This document shows, one piece after another, positions 9,531 to 18,978 of a DNA stretch of 64,000 nucleotides. This stretch comes from Streptomyces sp. NBC_01231. Its GTDB lineage: Bacteria; Actinomycetota; Actinomycetes; Streptomycetales; Streptomycetaceae. The stretch lies in assembly GCA_035999765.1 (NCBI GenBank), contig CP108521.1:6634001-6698000 (forward strand), in the 5' to 3' direction. Position 1 is the stretch's first letter. Each line of letters opens with the position of its first letter. The translations under genes were made by a program, and so were the position numbers. Under the pieces are notes generated by a model. That model was not told the DNA's origin. It saw only the letters and a program-made list of their open reading frames with translations, and made no database searches.

Positions 9531-11213
9531 ATGGGGCTGGTACTGCCGAGCATCATCGACGAGGCACTCGACCTCATCGGGGTCAACTGGCCCAACGTCG
9601 ACGAGGACGACTACTTCGAGATGGCGACGTCCATGCGGGACTTCGCCGAGAAGTTCGAGGGCCACGGCGGCGACGCGGACAAAGCCGTGACCCGCATCCT
9701 CGGCTCCTCCGAGGGCTGGGCCGTGGAGTCCATGCAGAAGCACTGGTCGCACGTGAAGACCGGTCACCTGGAGAAGATCCCCGAGGTGGCACGGCTGTTC
9801 GCGGACGCCTGCGACGGTGTCGGCCAGATCATCCGCGGCATGAAGGTCAAGGCGGGCGTCGAACTCGCTGTACTCGCCGGCACCATCGTCGCCGAACTCG
9901 CCGCCGCCCCCGTGACCCTGGGCATCTCCGCCGCGGTCGCCGCCGGTGAGATCGCGCTGATGCGCACCATCGTGAAGCGGCTCATCGACGAGGCGGTCGA
10001 CCAGATCGTCGACGCCCTCGTCGCGAAGGTCACCGAGCCCGTCACCGGCAAACTCCAGGAACTCGTCTCGGACATGGTCCTCGACCTCGCCGAGGGAGCC
10101 TTCAACCCCGGGGACAAGCCGGGCGGCATGAAGCTGGCCTCCGCGGGAGACGACGGCGGCTCCGGCAGCGGGGGCAAGAAGACGGTCATCGACCACGTCG
10201 AGTTCGAGGACGGCGCCGGCAAGGTCTCCGGCCACGGCAGCGACATGGGCAGCCAGTCCGGGATCCACCTCGGCAAATCGAAGAACTCCTTCGGAAAGAC
10301 CAAGGGCAAGGACAGTTTCACCCAGCCCTTCGACAGCATTCTCGAGGGTGCCATCGACGGCATGGAGAAGGCCGCCAAGAAGGTCACCGACCACGTCACC
10401 GACACCATCCCGGAACGTGTGAAGGCCGCCTCCCGGCATCAGAAGCGCAAGGACCACGACATCGGCGACGAGGCCGACAAAGTCGACGTCAAGAAGGTCA
10501 AGCATGACGGTGACACCCCCATGTACCTTCTCAGCGACGACGGTTCGATACGCCAGTTGCACCACGACGGGACCACCAGTCCCGTCCGCCACAACGACTC
10601 CTCCGGAGTGAACGACGTACTCGGCGACAAGGCCTGGTACCCGTGGAACAACAAGGGGGAGAAACAGCGCAAGAACAAGCCCGGCAAGGGCACGGTCGGC
10701 TCCACGAAAGTCGCGCCCGGCTCCACCGAGCTGGCCCGCGCCGCCCAGCTCGGCCGCTACGCCAACCGCACCGAGCGCCCCGATTCCTACATCCCCGGCG
10801 GCAACTACGCCTCGGCGCTGCACGACGACGGCAAGGGGAACCGGTTCGTCCTGGTCGGCGCCAGCGGTGAGGCACACTCCGAACGTTCCATCGGACACCC
10901 GTTGATAAAGAAGGGGAACGAGGGCAACGTCGGCGAGCTCTACACGGAACGCGAGCCCTGCCAGAAGAATCCCAAGTGCGACAAATATCTCGCGAGGGAA
11001 TTCCCCGACAATCTCGAGGTCACCCACAGCTCGACATACGACCAGTCGGAAAAGGGGCCGGGCGGCGAAGACCTCAGCAAGTACAAGAAGGACCGGGAGC
11101 ACCGCGCCTACGTCAAGTGGCTGCACGACCAGTGGGACCAGCACGGTGTCGCCGGCGGACGCACTGATACGGTGATGAATCTCTCGCCCTCCGACAACAA
11201 GTTCGTTCCGTAG
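9531..11213 (+). CDS. Polymorphic toxin: WXG100-like N-terminus, C-terminal deaminase
   Basis: A 560-residue predicted toxin. The N-terminal ~190 residues form an Ala-rich helical region starting with WPNVDEDDYFEMATSMRDFA, like the WXG100-like domain of CpnT-type type VII secretion substrates, with one hydrophobic stretch near residue 105-130. A low-complexity Gly/Lys-rich linker (about 200-400) follows. The C-terminal ~120 residues carry the deaminase site HSE (His449, Glu451) and PC-x5-C (Cys477, Cys483 in REPCQKNPKC). No signal peptide is seen. The gene is followed 59 bases later by an immunity-type gene. The nucleic acid or nucleotide target cannot be told from sequence. Confidence 0.7.
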   Translation: MGLVLPSIIDEALDLIGVNWPNVDEDDYFEMATSMRDFAEKFEGHGGDADKAVTRILGSSEGWAVESMQKHWSHVKTGHLEKIPEVARLFADACDGVGQIIRGMKVKAGVELAVLAGTIVAELAAAPVTLGISAAVAAGEIALMRTIVKRLIDEAVDQIVDALVAKVTEPVTGKLQELVSDMVLDLAEGAFNPGDKPGGMKLASAGDDGGSGSGGKKTVIDHVEFEDGAGKVSGHGSDMGSQSGIHLGKSKNSFGKTKGKDSFTQPFDSILEGAIDGMEKAAKKVTDHVTDTIPERVKAASRHQKRKDHDIGDEADKVDVKKVKHDGDTPMYLLSDDGSIRQLHHDGTTSPVRHNDSSGVNDVLGDKAWYPWNNKGEKQRKNKPGKGTVGSTKVAPGSTELARAAQLGRYANRTERPDSYIPGGNYASALHDDGKGNRFVLVGASGEAHSERSIGHPLIKKGNEGNVGELYTEREPCQKNPKCDKYLAREFPDNLEVTHSSTYDQSEKGPGGEDLSKYKKDREHRAYVKWLHDQWDQHGVAGGRTDTVMNLSPSDNKFVP

Positions 11214-11272
11214 AGGGCGAGTCGGCCAAGAATCCCACGCCGCGTGCCGCCACCGAGTTCGGAGTTCCGGAA

Positions 11273-11890
11273 GTGCTTTTCGACGTCACCCGCAGCGAGC
11301 TCGTCGACATCTTCGGCGAGGACCGGGTCGCGACCGTGCCCGCCGCCGCCTTTCCGCCCGCCGCCGCGGACACCGAGGGCGCCCGCCTCCTGCAGACCGT
11401 CGGCGTCCCCACGGGGACGCTCCTGCTGCGCCGGCCCGACGAGGACGACGGCCTGCTGCCCCTCGTCCAGGATGTCGTCTCCATCGAGGACTTCGAGGAC
11501 GCCGCGGAGGGTGCGGGTGACTGGCCCGTCATCGGCTGGCTGCTCAACGCGCACCTCGCCCTCGACCCCGCATCCGGCACGGTGCACGCCTTCGACCCCG
11601 ACGAGGAGACCGTGACCGAACTCCACGCGGACGTCTCCTCCCTCGTCCAGGTCACCCTCCGGCTCCAGCGCCTGCTCGAGGAGTTCACCTTCAGCGGCGA
11701 CGAGGACGAGGAGGAGGCCGACTTCGAGCGCCTGGACGGCGAGGTCGAGCGCATCCGTGAGGAGACGAGCAGCGTCGACCCCCTCCCCTTCCAGGAGGAC
11801 GAGACCGTCTGGTCGGTGGTGGGCGACGAGATCGCCGCGGGCCAGCGCTTCAAGGGCGACAGCCCGGGAGCCCGCTCGCTCTACGGGTGA
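11273..11890 (+). CDS. SUKH-4-type immunity protein
   Basis: A 205-residue acidic protein, the likely antidote for the deaminase toxin just upstream. It resembles the SUKH-4 family: a start of the type LFDVTRSELVDIFG, a central beta-rich part and the C-terminal DPLPFQEDETVWSVVGDEIAAG block. The start is a GTG at 11273 with a weak GGAG site, and no earlier start codon exists after the toxin stop in this frame. Its end overlaps the convergent peptidase gene by ten bases. It has an acidic segment (SGDEDEEEADFE) that could contact a basic toxin surface; that is inference. Confidence 0.7.
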   Translation: MLFDVTRSELVDIFGEDRVATVPAAAFPPAAADTEGARLLQTVGVPTGTLLLRRPDEDDGLLPLVQDVVSIEDFEDAAEGAGDWPVIGWLLNAHLALDPASGTVHAFDPDEETVTELHADVSSLVQVTLRLQRLLEEFTFSGDEDEEEADFERLDGEVERIREETSSVDPLPFQEDETVWSVVGDEIAAGQRFKGDSPGARSLYG

Positions 11891-14046
11891 TCGCCGGCCG
11901 CCGACGAAGGCGAGGAAGTGCCCGGCCTCAGCGCCCGCCGGAGGAAGTCCACCTGAAGCAGCAACAAGTTCTCCGCGACCTGTTCCTGGGGGGTCATGTG
12001 GGTCACCCCGGACAGGGGCAGCACCTCGTGCGGGCGTCCGGCGGCGAGGAGGGCGGAGGACAGGCGTAGGGCGTGCGCGAAGACCACGTTGTCGTCGGCC
12101 GTGCCGTGCACGATCATCAGCGGGCGGTGCGGCTCGGCGGGCGAGGACAGGCCCTCGTCGCTGACGAGCGAACTCCTCGTGTACGAGTCCGGGTGCGCGG
12201 CCGGGTCACCCAGGTACCGCTCCGTGTAGTGGGTGTCGTACAGCCGCCAGTCCGTGACCGGGGCGCCCGCGATACCCGCGTGGAAGACGTCCGGGCGGCG
12301 CAGCACCGCGAGGCCCGCCAGCCAACCGCCGTACGACCAGCCGCGGATCGCCACCCGGGACAGGTCGAGGGGGTACGACTTCGCGAGGTCCTGGAGGGCC
12401 TCGACCTGGTCGTCCAGGGAGACCGTGAAGTCGTGGTGGATCGCCTTCTCCCAGGCGGGGGACCGACCGGGGGTGCCCCGGCCGTCGGCGACGACCACCG
12501 CGAAACCCTGGTCGGCGAACCACTGCGAGGTGAGATGCGCGTTGTGCGCGGCGACCACCCGCGGCCCGTGCGGGCCGCCGTAGGGATCGAGGAGGACCGG
12601 GAGGGGAGTGTCGTCGGGGTAGTCCGTAGGCATAAGCACGGCGCACGGGATTCGGCGTGCGCCCCCTTCGGTAAGCGTCACGCGCGGGGACATACCAGGA
12701 TCTTCGGCGTACGAGGTGACAGTCGCCGTCTCCTTCCCGTCCCGCAGTACGCGCGCCCGGGCGCCCGGCCGGTCGAGGGTGGCGGACACCAGCACGGTCA
12801 CGCCCCCGGCGCGCACCGCCGAGTGCACGCCGGGCTCCTGTGACACACGCTCCATCCCGAGCTCGTTCACCCGGTACACGTGCACCTCCCCGGTCTCCGG
12901 GGACTCGGCCTCCTCGCCCGCCGACGCCGAGACCAGGACGTCGTGCGCGGAGACGTCCAGCACCGCGCGGACCTGCAACTGTGCCCCGGTCAGCGGACGT
13001 TCGCCGACCGCGAGGACCCGGGCGCCGCCCTCGTCCGCGATGCGGACCAGATGCCCGGACGGGCTCCAGCACGGCACCCCGGGGAAAAGATCAAGCCAAA
13101 TTGGATCTTCGTCCGCGTGCACCATACGGGTCCGACCGGTCGCCGGATCCACCGCCAGGAACAGCTGACTGCGCTGGTCGCGCGCTTGTACGAGCAGGAG
13201 CGGAGCACCCGCCGCTGACCAGTGCACATGCGCCAGATACGGATAGAGCGCCGAGTCCCAGACGACTTCGGTGCGCACTCCGTCCAGTCCGATCAGGAAC
13301 AGCCGTACGTCCGCGTTGTCCGTGCCCGCCGCCGGGTACGGCACGTGCTGTGGATCACGCTCCGGGTGGGCCGGGTCGGAGATCCACCAGCGCCGCACCG
13401 GTGTGTCGTCCACCCGCGCGACCAGCAGCCGGTCCGACTCCGGCGACCACCAGAAGCCCCGTGAACGCCCCATCTCCTCGGCCGCGATGAACTCCGCCAG
13501 ACCGTAGGTGACCTGCGTCGCGTCCGCCGAGGGCTCCGGTTCGGCCAACGGCCGGTCGCCCTGGCCGTCGGCGCCCGTCACCCGCAGGGCGCCCCGCGAG
13601 ATGTACGCGATGTGCCGTCCGTCGGGGGAGGGGCGCGGGTCGATCACCGGGCCGGGGGTAGGGAGTTCACGAGCTGTGCCGGCTCGCAACTCCGCCGCGA
13701 AAAGCTTTCCTGACAAGGCGAAACACGCCAACTCCGCGGCCGTGTCGGTGGCGTAGCCGACGATGCCGCCCCCGCCCTCCCGACTGCGCTCGCGCCGCGC
13801 CCGCTCCTCGGGCGAGAGGTGCTCCGTCGCACCTCCGAGGAGGGCGCGCGGGTCGGCCGCCACGCGCTCCCCGCCGTCCGCAAGGTCCAGCACCCACAGC
13901 GAGTTGGCCCGGTCGGTACCCGAGCTCGAGCGGAGGAACACGACACGCGAACCGTCTGGCGACACGGTGAACGCGCGCGGCGCGCCGAGCGTGAAGCGCT
14001 GGGTGCGGGCGTGCCGGCGGGGGAAGGAGTCAGGCTCGGTCGTCAT
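11881..14046 (-). CDS. Prolyl oligopeptidase family serine peptidase (S9, DPP-IV-like)
   Basis: A 721-residue soluble peptidase that probably removes dipeptides or cuts after proline. The N-terminal half is beta-propeller-like (repeated SPDG-type turns, for example FTVSPDGSRVVFLR). The C-terminal alpha/beta-hydrolase domain has the nucleophile elbow GWSYGGW (Ser571), an acid region in HGTADDNVVF and a histidine in SGVTHMTP. The frame is open 64 codons farther upstream, but the ATG at 14046 begins a normal N-terminus (TTEPDSFPRRHARTQRFTLG). No signal peptide is seen, so it is likely cytoplasmic. It converges on the toxin island, with a ten-base overlap of the stop regions. Confidence 0.85.
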   Translation of the reverse strand: MTTEPDSFPRRHARTQRFTLGAPRAFTVSPDGSRVVFLRSSSGTDRANSLWVLDLADGGERVAADPRALLGGATEHLSPEERARRERSREGGGGIVGYATDTAAELACFALSGKLFAAELRAGTARELPTPGPVIDPRPSPDGRHIAYISRGALRVTGADGQGDRPLAEPEPSADATQVTYGLAEFIAAEEMGRSRGFWWSPESDRLLVARVDDTPVRRWWISDPAHPERDPQHVPYPAAGTDNADVRLFLIGLDGVRTEVVWDSALYPYLAHVHWSAAGAPLLLVQARDQRSQLFLAVDPATGRTRMVHADEDPIWLDLFPGVPCWSPSGHLVRIADEGGARVLAVGERPLTGAQLQVRAVLDVSAHDVLVSASAGEEAESPETGEVHVYRVNELGMERVSQEPGVHSAVRAGGVTVLVSATLDRPGARARVLRDGKETATVTSYAEDPGMSPRVTLTEGGARRIPCAVLMPTDYPDDTPLPVLLDPYGGPHGPRVVAAHNAHLTSQWFADQGFAVVVADGRGTPGRSPAWEKAIHHDFTVSLDDQVEALQDLAKSYPLDLSRVAIRGWSYGGWLAGLAVLRRPDVFHAGIAGAPVTDWRLYDTHYTERYLGDPAAHPDSYTRSSLVSDEGLSSPAEPHRPLMIVHGTADDNVVFAHALRLSSALLAAGRPHEVLPLSGVTHMTPQEQVAENLLLLQVDFLRRALRPGTSSPSSAAGDHP

Positions 14047-14231
14047 CCCCTGACCATATTGGCCATGCGCCCCCTTGTGCGGCCGTGCGCCGATCAATGC
14101 GCACGTACGGATAGTTATGATCACTAGCGCATAGTGGGTATCAACCTGCTGGCTGCTGTACGGATGTATCTGCCCCCATCGTTCCGTCCCGTCCGCCCCC
14201 ACGTCCCTGGGTTCTTTGGAGGTGAGCCGCC

Positions 14232-14426
14232 GTGGCACTCTCGATTTCGGCGGTAGTGCTGCTGGCGATCATCGTCTTCCTTCTGATCAAGAAGTCAGGT
14301 TTGAAGGGTGGGCATGCGGTCGTGTGTGTCCTGCTCGGCTTCTACCTGGCCTCGTCGACGGTGGCCCCGACGATCAGTGAGCTGACGACGAACATCGCGG
14401 GCATGATCGGCAGTATCAAGTTCTGA
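14232..14426 (+). CDS. Small two-helix membrane protein
   Basis: A 64-residue protein with a hydrophobic helix at about residues 4-20 (SAVVLLAIIVFLLI), a short KKSGLKGG loop, and a second segment about 27-50. The GTG start at 14232 sits seven bases after an excellent GGAGGTGA, which makes expression likely. I recall similar short proteins throughout Streptomyces but no function. It stands alone between the divergent S9 peptidase gene and mshB. Confidence 0.7.
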   Translation: MALSISAVVLLAIIVFLLIKKSGLKGGHAVVCVLLGFYLASSTVAPTISELTTNIAGMIGSIKF

Positions 14427-14605
14427 CCCGCGCCGACGCGTGAGCTCCGGACGCGTACGGCACGAAGCCGGGCCGGCCTCCGGTGAGAGCTGGAGGCAAG
14501 GGCCGGCGGTGTGCTTGGAGCCGTCCTTGGCGGCGGTGTCCCGTGAACCTCTTACCGGGCCTCAAAAGCGCGTGCTCCGGTGCCGGGGACGGGCCGAGCG
14601 CCTCG

Positions 14606-14611
14606 TAGGGT
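14606..14611 (+). promoter_or_regulatory. -10 element TAGGGT of leaderless mshB
   Basis: TAGGGT ends six bases before the mshB ATG at 14618, and there is no ribosome site. The same arrangement recurs at several genes in this window and implies a transcript that begins at the start codon. A matching -35 is not clear. Confidence 0.55.
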
Positions 14612-14617
14612 GGGCGC

Positions 14618-15577
14618 ATGACGGAACTGCCCGCCCGGCGTCTGCTGCTGGTGCACGCGCACCCGGACGACGAGTCGATCAACAACGGCGCGACCATGGC
14701 CCGCTACGCGGCCGAGGGTGCCCGGGTGACCCTGGTCACCTGCACGCTCGGCGAGCGGGGCGAGGTCATCCCGCCCGAACTCGCGCACCTGACCGGCGCC
14801 GCCCTGGGCGAGCACCGTTCGCGTGAGCTCGCGGCGGCGATGCGCGAGCTCGGCGTCGACGACTTCCGTCGGCTCGGCGGCGACGGGCGCTACCAGGACT
14901 CCGGGATGATGGGCATCGCCGACAACGACGATCCCGCCTGCTTCTGGCAGGCCGACGTCGACGAGGCCGCCGGGCACCTCGTCGAGGTGATCCGTGAGGT
15001 CCGTCCGCAGGTCCTCGTCACGTACGACGAGAACGGCGGCTACGGCCACCCCGACCACATCCAGGCGCACCGGGTGGCCATGCGGGCCGTGGAGCTGGCC
15101 GCGGAGTCGGGATGCGAGATCGCCAAGGTCTACTGGAACCGGGTGCCGCGCTCCGTCGCCGAGGATGCCTTCGCGCGCCTTGAGCGGGAGCTGCCGGGCC
15201 TTCCCTTCGCCAAGTCGGCCGTCATCGACGACGTACCGGGTGTGGTCGACGACGAGTGGATCACCACCGAGATCGACGCCCCCGGGTACGCCGCCGCGAA
15301 GGCCGCGGCGATGCGCGCGCACGTCACGCAGGTCACCGTGGCCGAGCCGTACTTCGTCCTCTCCAACGAACTCGCCCAGCCCGTCTTCACCACCGAGTAC
15401 TACGAGTTGGTGCGCGGGAATCCGGCGGTCGGGGCGGTCGGGGCAGGCGGGTCGGCGGGGGAGCGGGTCGACGGGCGGGAGACCGACCTGTTCGCCGGGA
15501 TCGACACCGCCGGTGGCCGGTCCGCCGGTGGCCAGTCCGCCGGTATCGAGTCCGCCGGTATCGAGGAGACGTCATGA
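14618..15577 (+). CDS. mshB: N-acetyl-1-D-myo-inosityl-2-amino-2-deoxy-alpha-D-glucopyranoside deacetylase
   Basis: A 319-residue zinc deacetylase of mycothiol synthesis, which turns GlcNAc-Ins into GlcN-Ins. The LmbE-family zinc site is clear: HAHPDDES near residue 13-20 and GHPDHIQAH near residue 147-155, giving the His-Asp-His ligands. Close agreement around [11 protein letters not shown] and [21 protein letters not shown] separates MshB from the related Mca. The C-terminal ~25 residues are an odd Ala/Gly/Ser-rich tail made by short imperfect repeats in the DNA (15504-15570). The ATG overlaps nothing upstream, and its stop overlaps the next ATG (ATGA), so the two genes are coupled. Confidence 0.9.
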   Translation: MTELPARRLLLVHAHPDDESINNGATMARYAAEGARVTLVTCTLGERGEVIPPELAHLTGAALGEHRSRELAAAMRELGVDDFRRLGGDGRYQDSGMMGIADNDDPACFWQADVDEAAGHLVEVIREVRPQVLVTYDENGGYGHPDHIQAHRVAMRAVELAAESGCEIAKVYWNRVPRSVAEDAFARLERELPGLPFAKSAVIDDVPGVVDDEWITTEIDAPGYAAAKAAAMRAHVTQVTVAEPYFVLSNELAQPVFTTEYYELVRGNPAVGAVGAGGSAGERVDGRETDLFAGIDTAGGRSAGGQSAGIESAGIEETS

Positions 15578-15990
15578 GTTCGGCAGGTCGTCCTTCGTCG
15601 CTCGCCCAGCCGCTGCGACGCCCCTCCGTCGGACGGGTCGCCGCCTACCTGGGGCTCTTCGTGCTCGGCGTGGTCGTCGCGGTGGCCGGGGCGCTGGTGC
15701 AGTCCGGCTGGTTCCCGGGCGGTCTGCTGCTCGCGCTCGCCGGCGAGGCGGGGCTCTGTCTGGGAGGCGCGCGCGCCGCCCGGAGCCGGGGCGGGGCCGT
15801 CGCGCCGGCCGGTGGCTGGATGCTCGCGGTCATCCTGCTCACCGCAAGCCGCCCGGAAGGTGACTTCGTCTTCGCAGCGGGAGGCGGCTCCTACCTCTTC
15901 CTGCTCGGCGGTATGGCCGTGGCTGTGATCTGCGCCACCCTTGCCCCGGGGCGGCAACCGGACGGCGACGCCGTCCGACTTGGCAAGTGA
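15574..15990 (+). CDS. Small integral membrane protein (DUF6113-like)
   Basis: A 138-residue protein with four hydrophobic segments (about residues 22-45, 50-70, 80-98 and 103-122). It is translationally coupled to mshB by a four-base ATGA overlap, an arrangement I recall from other Streptomyces. No catalytic motif is visible. Function unknown; a link to thiol metabolism is only suggested by position. Confidence 0.7.
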   Translation: MSSAGRPSSLAQPLRRPSVGRVAAYLGLFVLGVVVAVAGALVQSGWFPGGLLLALAGEAGLCLGGARAARSRGGAVAPAGGWMLAVILLTASRPEGDFVFAAGGGSYLFLLGGMAVAVICATLAPGRQPDGDAVRLGK

Positions 15991-16169
15991 CGTACCACTT
16001 CGCCGTACGAAGTCCGTTCGAAGTCCGTGGGGGTCCGTGGGAGTCCCGTGATGGTTTCCCCAGCGGTCGTGGGATACGGGCGAGACGTGGCCAGTATGGT
16101 GGTGCGCGCCGCCGAGCCGCCCGAGAGAGGTCGTAACGCGGGCGGCGGAGCCAACCGGGAGAACCTGCC

Positions 16170-18815
16170 TTGAGTCGTGAAACTGACAGTCCGTCCTCCG
16201 GGCCCAACGGGCGCGGCGGAGCCGCATACCCTTCGGGAACCCCGCCGTACGGTACGCCCGTGGCTTCCGACGGCGGTCCCGACGCGGGTCGTTCGGCCAC
16301 GCGGCCGGAGGAACGCAAGACCGAGACCACGCTGACGACCCGGATCCGGATCAACATCCCCGGATCGCGGCCGATTCCGCCGGTCGTCGTACGCAAGGCC
16401 GTCGTTGAGACCGAGGCCGCCGACGACAGAGCGGACACCGAGACGCCGGCGCCTGGCACCACCATGTCCACGGGCACCGTCGAACCGTCCGCCGAGCCCT
16501 CGCCGGCCGCTGACGAGAAGACCAGTGACTGGTTCGCACCCGTGCGCAAGTCCGGGCCGGCCAAGGGCGGTCAGGGCAGTGGCTCCACCAACGGGGCCGG
16601 TCTGCCGGTCGGTTCGGGCAGCCCGGGTGCGTCCGCCGGATCCGGGGGCCCGGCTGCGTCCGGCGGTGCGGGTACGGGCTCGTCCGGTGGCACGCGGTCC
16701 GGGGGTGCCCGGCCCGGTGGCGTGGTCGGGTCCATGAGCGCGCCGGGCGGCCCACGTCCCGGCGGTACGAACGGTGCCGGGCTGACCGGTGCGACCGGTG
16801 GCCCGGTGGCTCCCGGCCACGGCGGCGGCACCGGTTCCTTCGACGTCACCGAGGCGCTCGCGGCGGGCCCGCTGGGCAACGGCTCCCGCCCCGCCGAACC
16901 ACGCCGCGACGAACTGCCGTACTTCTCGGAGAACGGCGGTCAGGGCGGCGGTCAGAACGGCCAGGGCGCCCAGGCGGGCCAGCCCGGTCAGAGCGCCTTG
17001 AGCGCCTACGACCAGGATCTGAGCAGCTACAGCGGAGGCGGCCAGAACGGCCAGGACAGCCAGAACGGCCAGGGTGCCTACGGCGGTCCCGGCGGTCCCG
17101 GCGGCTTCAACGGACCGAACGGTCACGGCGGGCCCGGCGGTCCGCAGGGCCAGGGTCCCGCGGGTCCGACCGGCGGCCCGGTCACCGGCGACGGACCGAT
17201 GGTGCCGCCCGCCGGCCCGGGAACCGACGCCTTCGGCGGATCCCGTGACTTCAACACCCCGGAGAGCTTCAACGCGGCCGACGGCTTCGGCGGGTCCAAC
17301 GGCTTCGGCGGGCCCGGCGGCCAGGGTGGCACGGGCAGCCCGGGCGGGCCCTCCGGCCCTGACGGCCTCCGCGGTCCCGGTGGGCCCGGCGGACCTGGTG
17401 CACCGCTCGGTCCCGGTGGTCCTGGTGGTCCCGGTGGACCCGACAGCTTCGGCGGTCCGAACGGCCCGAGCGGATTCGGCGGCCCCGGCGGCCCCGGTGC
17501 GGTTGGCGGTCCGGGTGGTCCGGCCGGTCCCGGCGCCCCGGGGACCCCCCTCGGTGCCGGCCCGCACGCCGGTCGCGGCCCCGGCGGAGGCCCTGCCGGA
17601 GGCCCCGGCGGCCTGAGTGACGACACCGCGATCCTCACCCCGCAGAAGCCGGCCCCCGAACCGGGCGGCCCCCACTTCGGCGGCGCCTCGGACAACGTCT
17701 CCGGGCACACCGTCACCAGCGGCATCCCTGTGGTGCCGTCCGACCGCAAGGCGACGTTCCCGCCCGGCGCGCACACCGACGGGACGGCGTCGAACACCGC
17801 CCCGAACCCGTCCGACACGGGCACGCACAACGTGCCCGCCGCGGCCGCGCCCAAGAACGCGCCCAAAAAGAAGAAGGGGCGCAGCAAGCTGGGGCTGCTC
17901 ATCGGCGGTGTGATCGTGATCGGCGGTGTCGCCTATGGCGCCGGGCTGCTCATGAACCACTCCGACGTACCCAAGGGCACCACCGTGCTCGGCGTCGACA
18001 TCGGCGGCGGCACGCGCGACGACGCCGTCGAGAAACTGAACAACGCCTTCGACTCCCAGGTGAACAAGGACCTGAAGCTCTCGGTGGGCGGCAAGACCGT
18101 CACGCTGAAGCCGGACCAGGCCGGGCTCCAGTTCGACATGCAGACCACGGCGAGCACGGCCGCGAACAGCGACTACAACCCCGTCTCGGTGATCGGCTCG
18201 CTGTTCGGCAACCACCGGGTCGTCGAGCCGGTCATGCCGGTCGACGAGGAGAAGCTGCACGCCGAACTCCAGGACGCCGCGGGCGGCTCCGGCTCGGCGA
18301 GCGACGGCACCATCGAGTTCAAGTCCGGCAAGGCCGTCGCCGTGTACGGCAAGACGGGCAAGGGCATCGACGTGGATCGGTCGACCGAGGCGGTCAAGGA
18401 GGCGTACCGCACCCAGGTGGAGACCGGCACGGCTCCCGCGGTGGCGCTCCCGACGACCACCAGGCAGCCGACGGTCTCGAACGCCGAAGTCGACCGGATG
18501 ATGAAGGAGTTCGCCGAGCCGGCCATGTCCTCCCTCGCCACCGTTCAGACCGACGCGGCGCACAGTATCAAGTTCGGCTCCCTGTCACTGCCGAAGATCC
18601 TCGGCTTCAAGGCCGTCGACGGCAAGCTCGTCGAGACGTACGACCTCAAGGCGCTCAAGGAGGCGTACGGCACCACCTTCAACGGCGTGCAGATCGACGG
18701 CGCGAGCGGGAAGCGCGACGTCCTGCCGCAGGACGTCGCCTCCGCGCTGGGCAAGGCACTGCGCGGCAAGACGACGGCGGAGCGCACCGTGGTCATCGAC
18801 ACCACCCCGAACTGA
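16170..18815 (+). CDS. Large Gly/Pro-rich membrane-anchored protein with peptidoglycan-binding-like domain
   Basis: An 881-residue protein. Residues about 130-500 are extremely rich in Gly, Pro, Asn and Gln with collagen-like GPGGPGG runs. A basic stretch [12 protein letters not shown] precedes a single transmembrane helix at about 575-595 ([21 protein letters not shown]), so the repetitive part should be cytoplasmic and the C-terminus outside. The exterior part opens [24 protein letters not shown] and repeats a similar module after residue 690, which fits the YoaR/PG_binding_4 (VanW-associated) type of cell-wall domain. The start is a TTG at 16170 behind GGGAGA. A 20-bp hairpin follows the stop. 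Role in the cell wall is inferred. Confidence 0.72.
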   Translation: MSRETDSPSSGPNGRGGAAYPSGTPPYGTPVASDGGPDAGRSATRPEERKTETTLTTRIRINIPGSRPIPPVVVRKAVVETEAADDRADTETPAPGTTMSTGTVEPSAEPSPAADEKTSDWFAPVRKSGPAKGGQGSGSTNGAGLPVGSGSPGASAGSGGPAASGGAGTGSSGGTRSGGARPGGVVGSMSAPGGPRPGGTNGAGLTGATGGPVAPGHGGGTGSFDVTEALAAGPLGNGSRPAEPRRDELPYFSENGGQGGGQNGQGAQAGQPGQSALSAYDQDLSSYSGGGQNGQDSQNGQGAYGGPGGPGGFNGPNGHGGPGGPQGQGPAGPTGGPVTGDGPMVPPAGPGTDAFGGSRDFNTPESFNAADGFGGSNGFGGPGGQGGTGSPGGPSGPDGLRGPGGPGGPGAPLGPGGPGGPGGPDSFGGPNGPSGFGGPGGPGAVGGPGGPAGPGAPGTPLGAGPHAGRGPGGGPAGGPGGLSDDTAILTPQKPAPEPGGPHFGGASDNVSGHTVTSGIPVVPSDRKATFPPGAHTDGTASNTAPNPSDTGTHNVPAAAAPKNAPKKKKGRSKLGLLIGGVIVIGGVAYGAGLLMNHSDVPKGTTVLGVDIGGGTRDDAVEKLNNAFDSQVNKDLKLSVGGKTVTLKPDQAGLQFDMQTTASTAANSDYNPVSVIGSLFGNHRVVEPVMPVDEEKLHAELQDAAGGSGSASDGTIEFKSGKAVAVYGKTGKGIDVDRSTEAVKEAYRTQVETGTAPAVALPTTTRQPTVSNAEVDRMMKEFAEPAMSSLATVQTDAAHSIKFGSLSLPKILGFKAVDGKLVETYDLKALKEAYGTTFNGVQIDGASGKRDVLPQDVASALGKALRGKTTAERTVVIDTTPN

Positions 18816-18836
18816 CCTCGCTCCGACCTTCCGGGT

Positions 18837-18882
18837 GAACGTGTGAGGGCCCCTCCCTTCGAGGAGGGGCCCTCACACGTTC
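18837..18882 (+). terminator. 20-bp perfect hairpin terminator
   Basis: The arms 18837-18856 and 18863-18882 are perfectly complementary over 20 bases (GAACGTGTGAGGGCCCCTCC and its reverse complement) with a six-base loop CTTCGA. There is no T-tract, as is common in Streptomyces. It lies 21 bases after the stop of the Gly-rich protein gene. Confidence 0.85.
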
Positions 18883-18904
18883 CCGGGCTTCGTGTCCCGT
18901 CCGA

Positions 18905-18920
18905 CATGACATCTGTCATG
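18905..18920. promoter_or_regulatory. Palindrome upstream of ABC exporter/two-component operon
   Basis: CATGACA-TC-TGTCATG is an inverted repeat with seven-base arms, 58 bases before the ATPase start codon. Its size and place suit a NarL/LuxR-type or TetR-type operator. The operon ends with a NarL-type response regulator, a natural candidate to bind it; that is inference. Confidence 0.5.
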
Positions 18921-18978
18921 CGGCACTCCGGACGCCCGACACTGCCCGCGCCCGCGCCCCGAAAGCCACCATGGCCGC

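Noticed and set aside
15891..18563. Long open frame (890 codons) on the strand opposite the Gly-rich gene
   Set aside because: It is an antisense shadow created by high-GC codon bias; its translation is Arg/Gly/Thr-rich without motifs, and the rightward frame has a proper ribosome site, domains and terminator.
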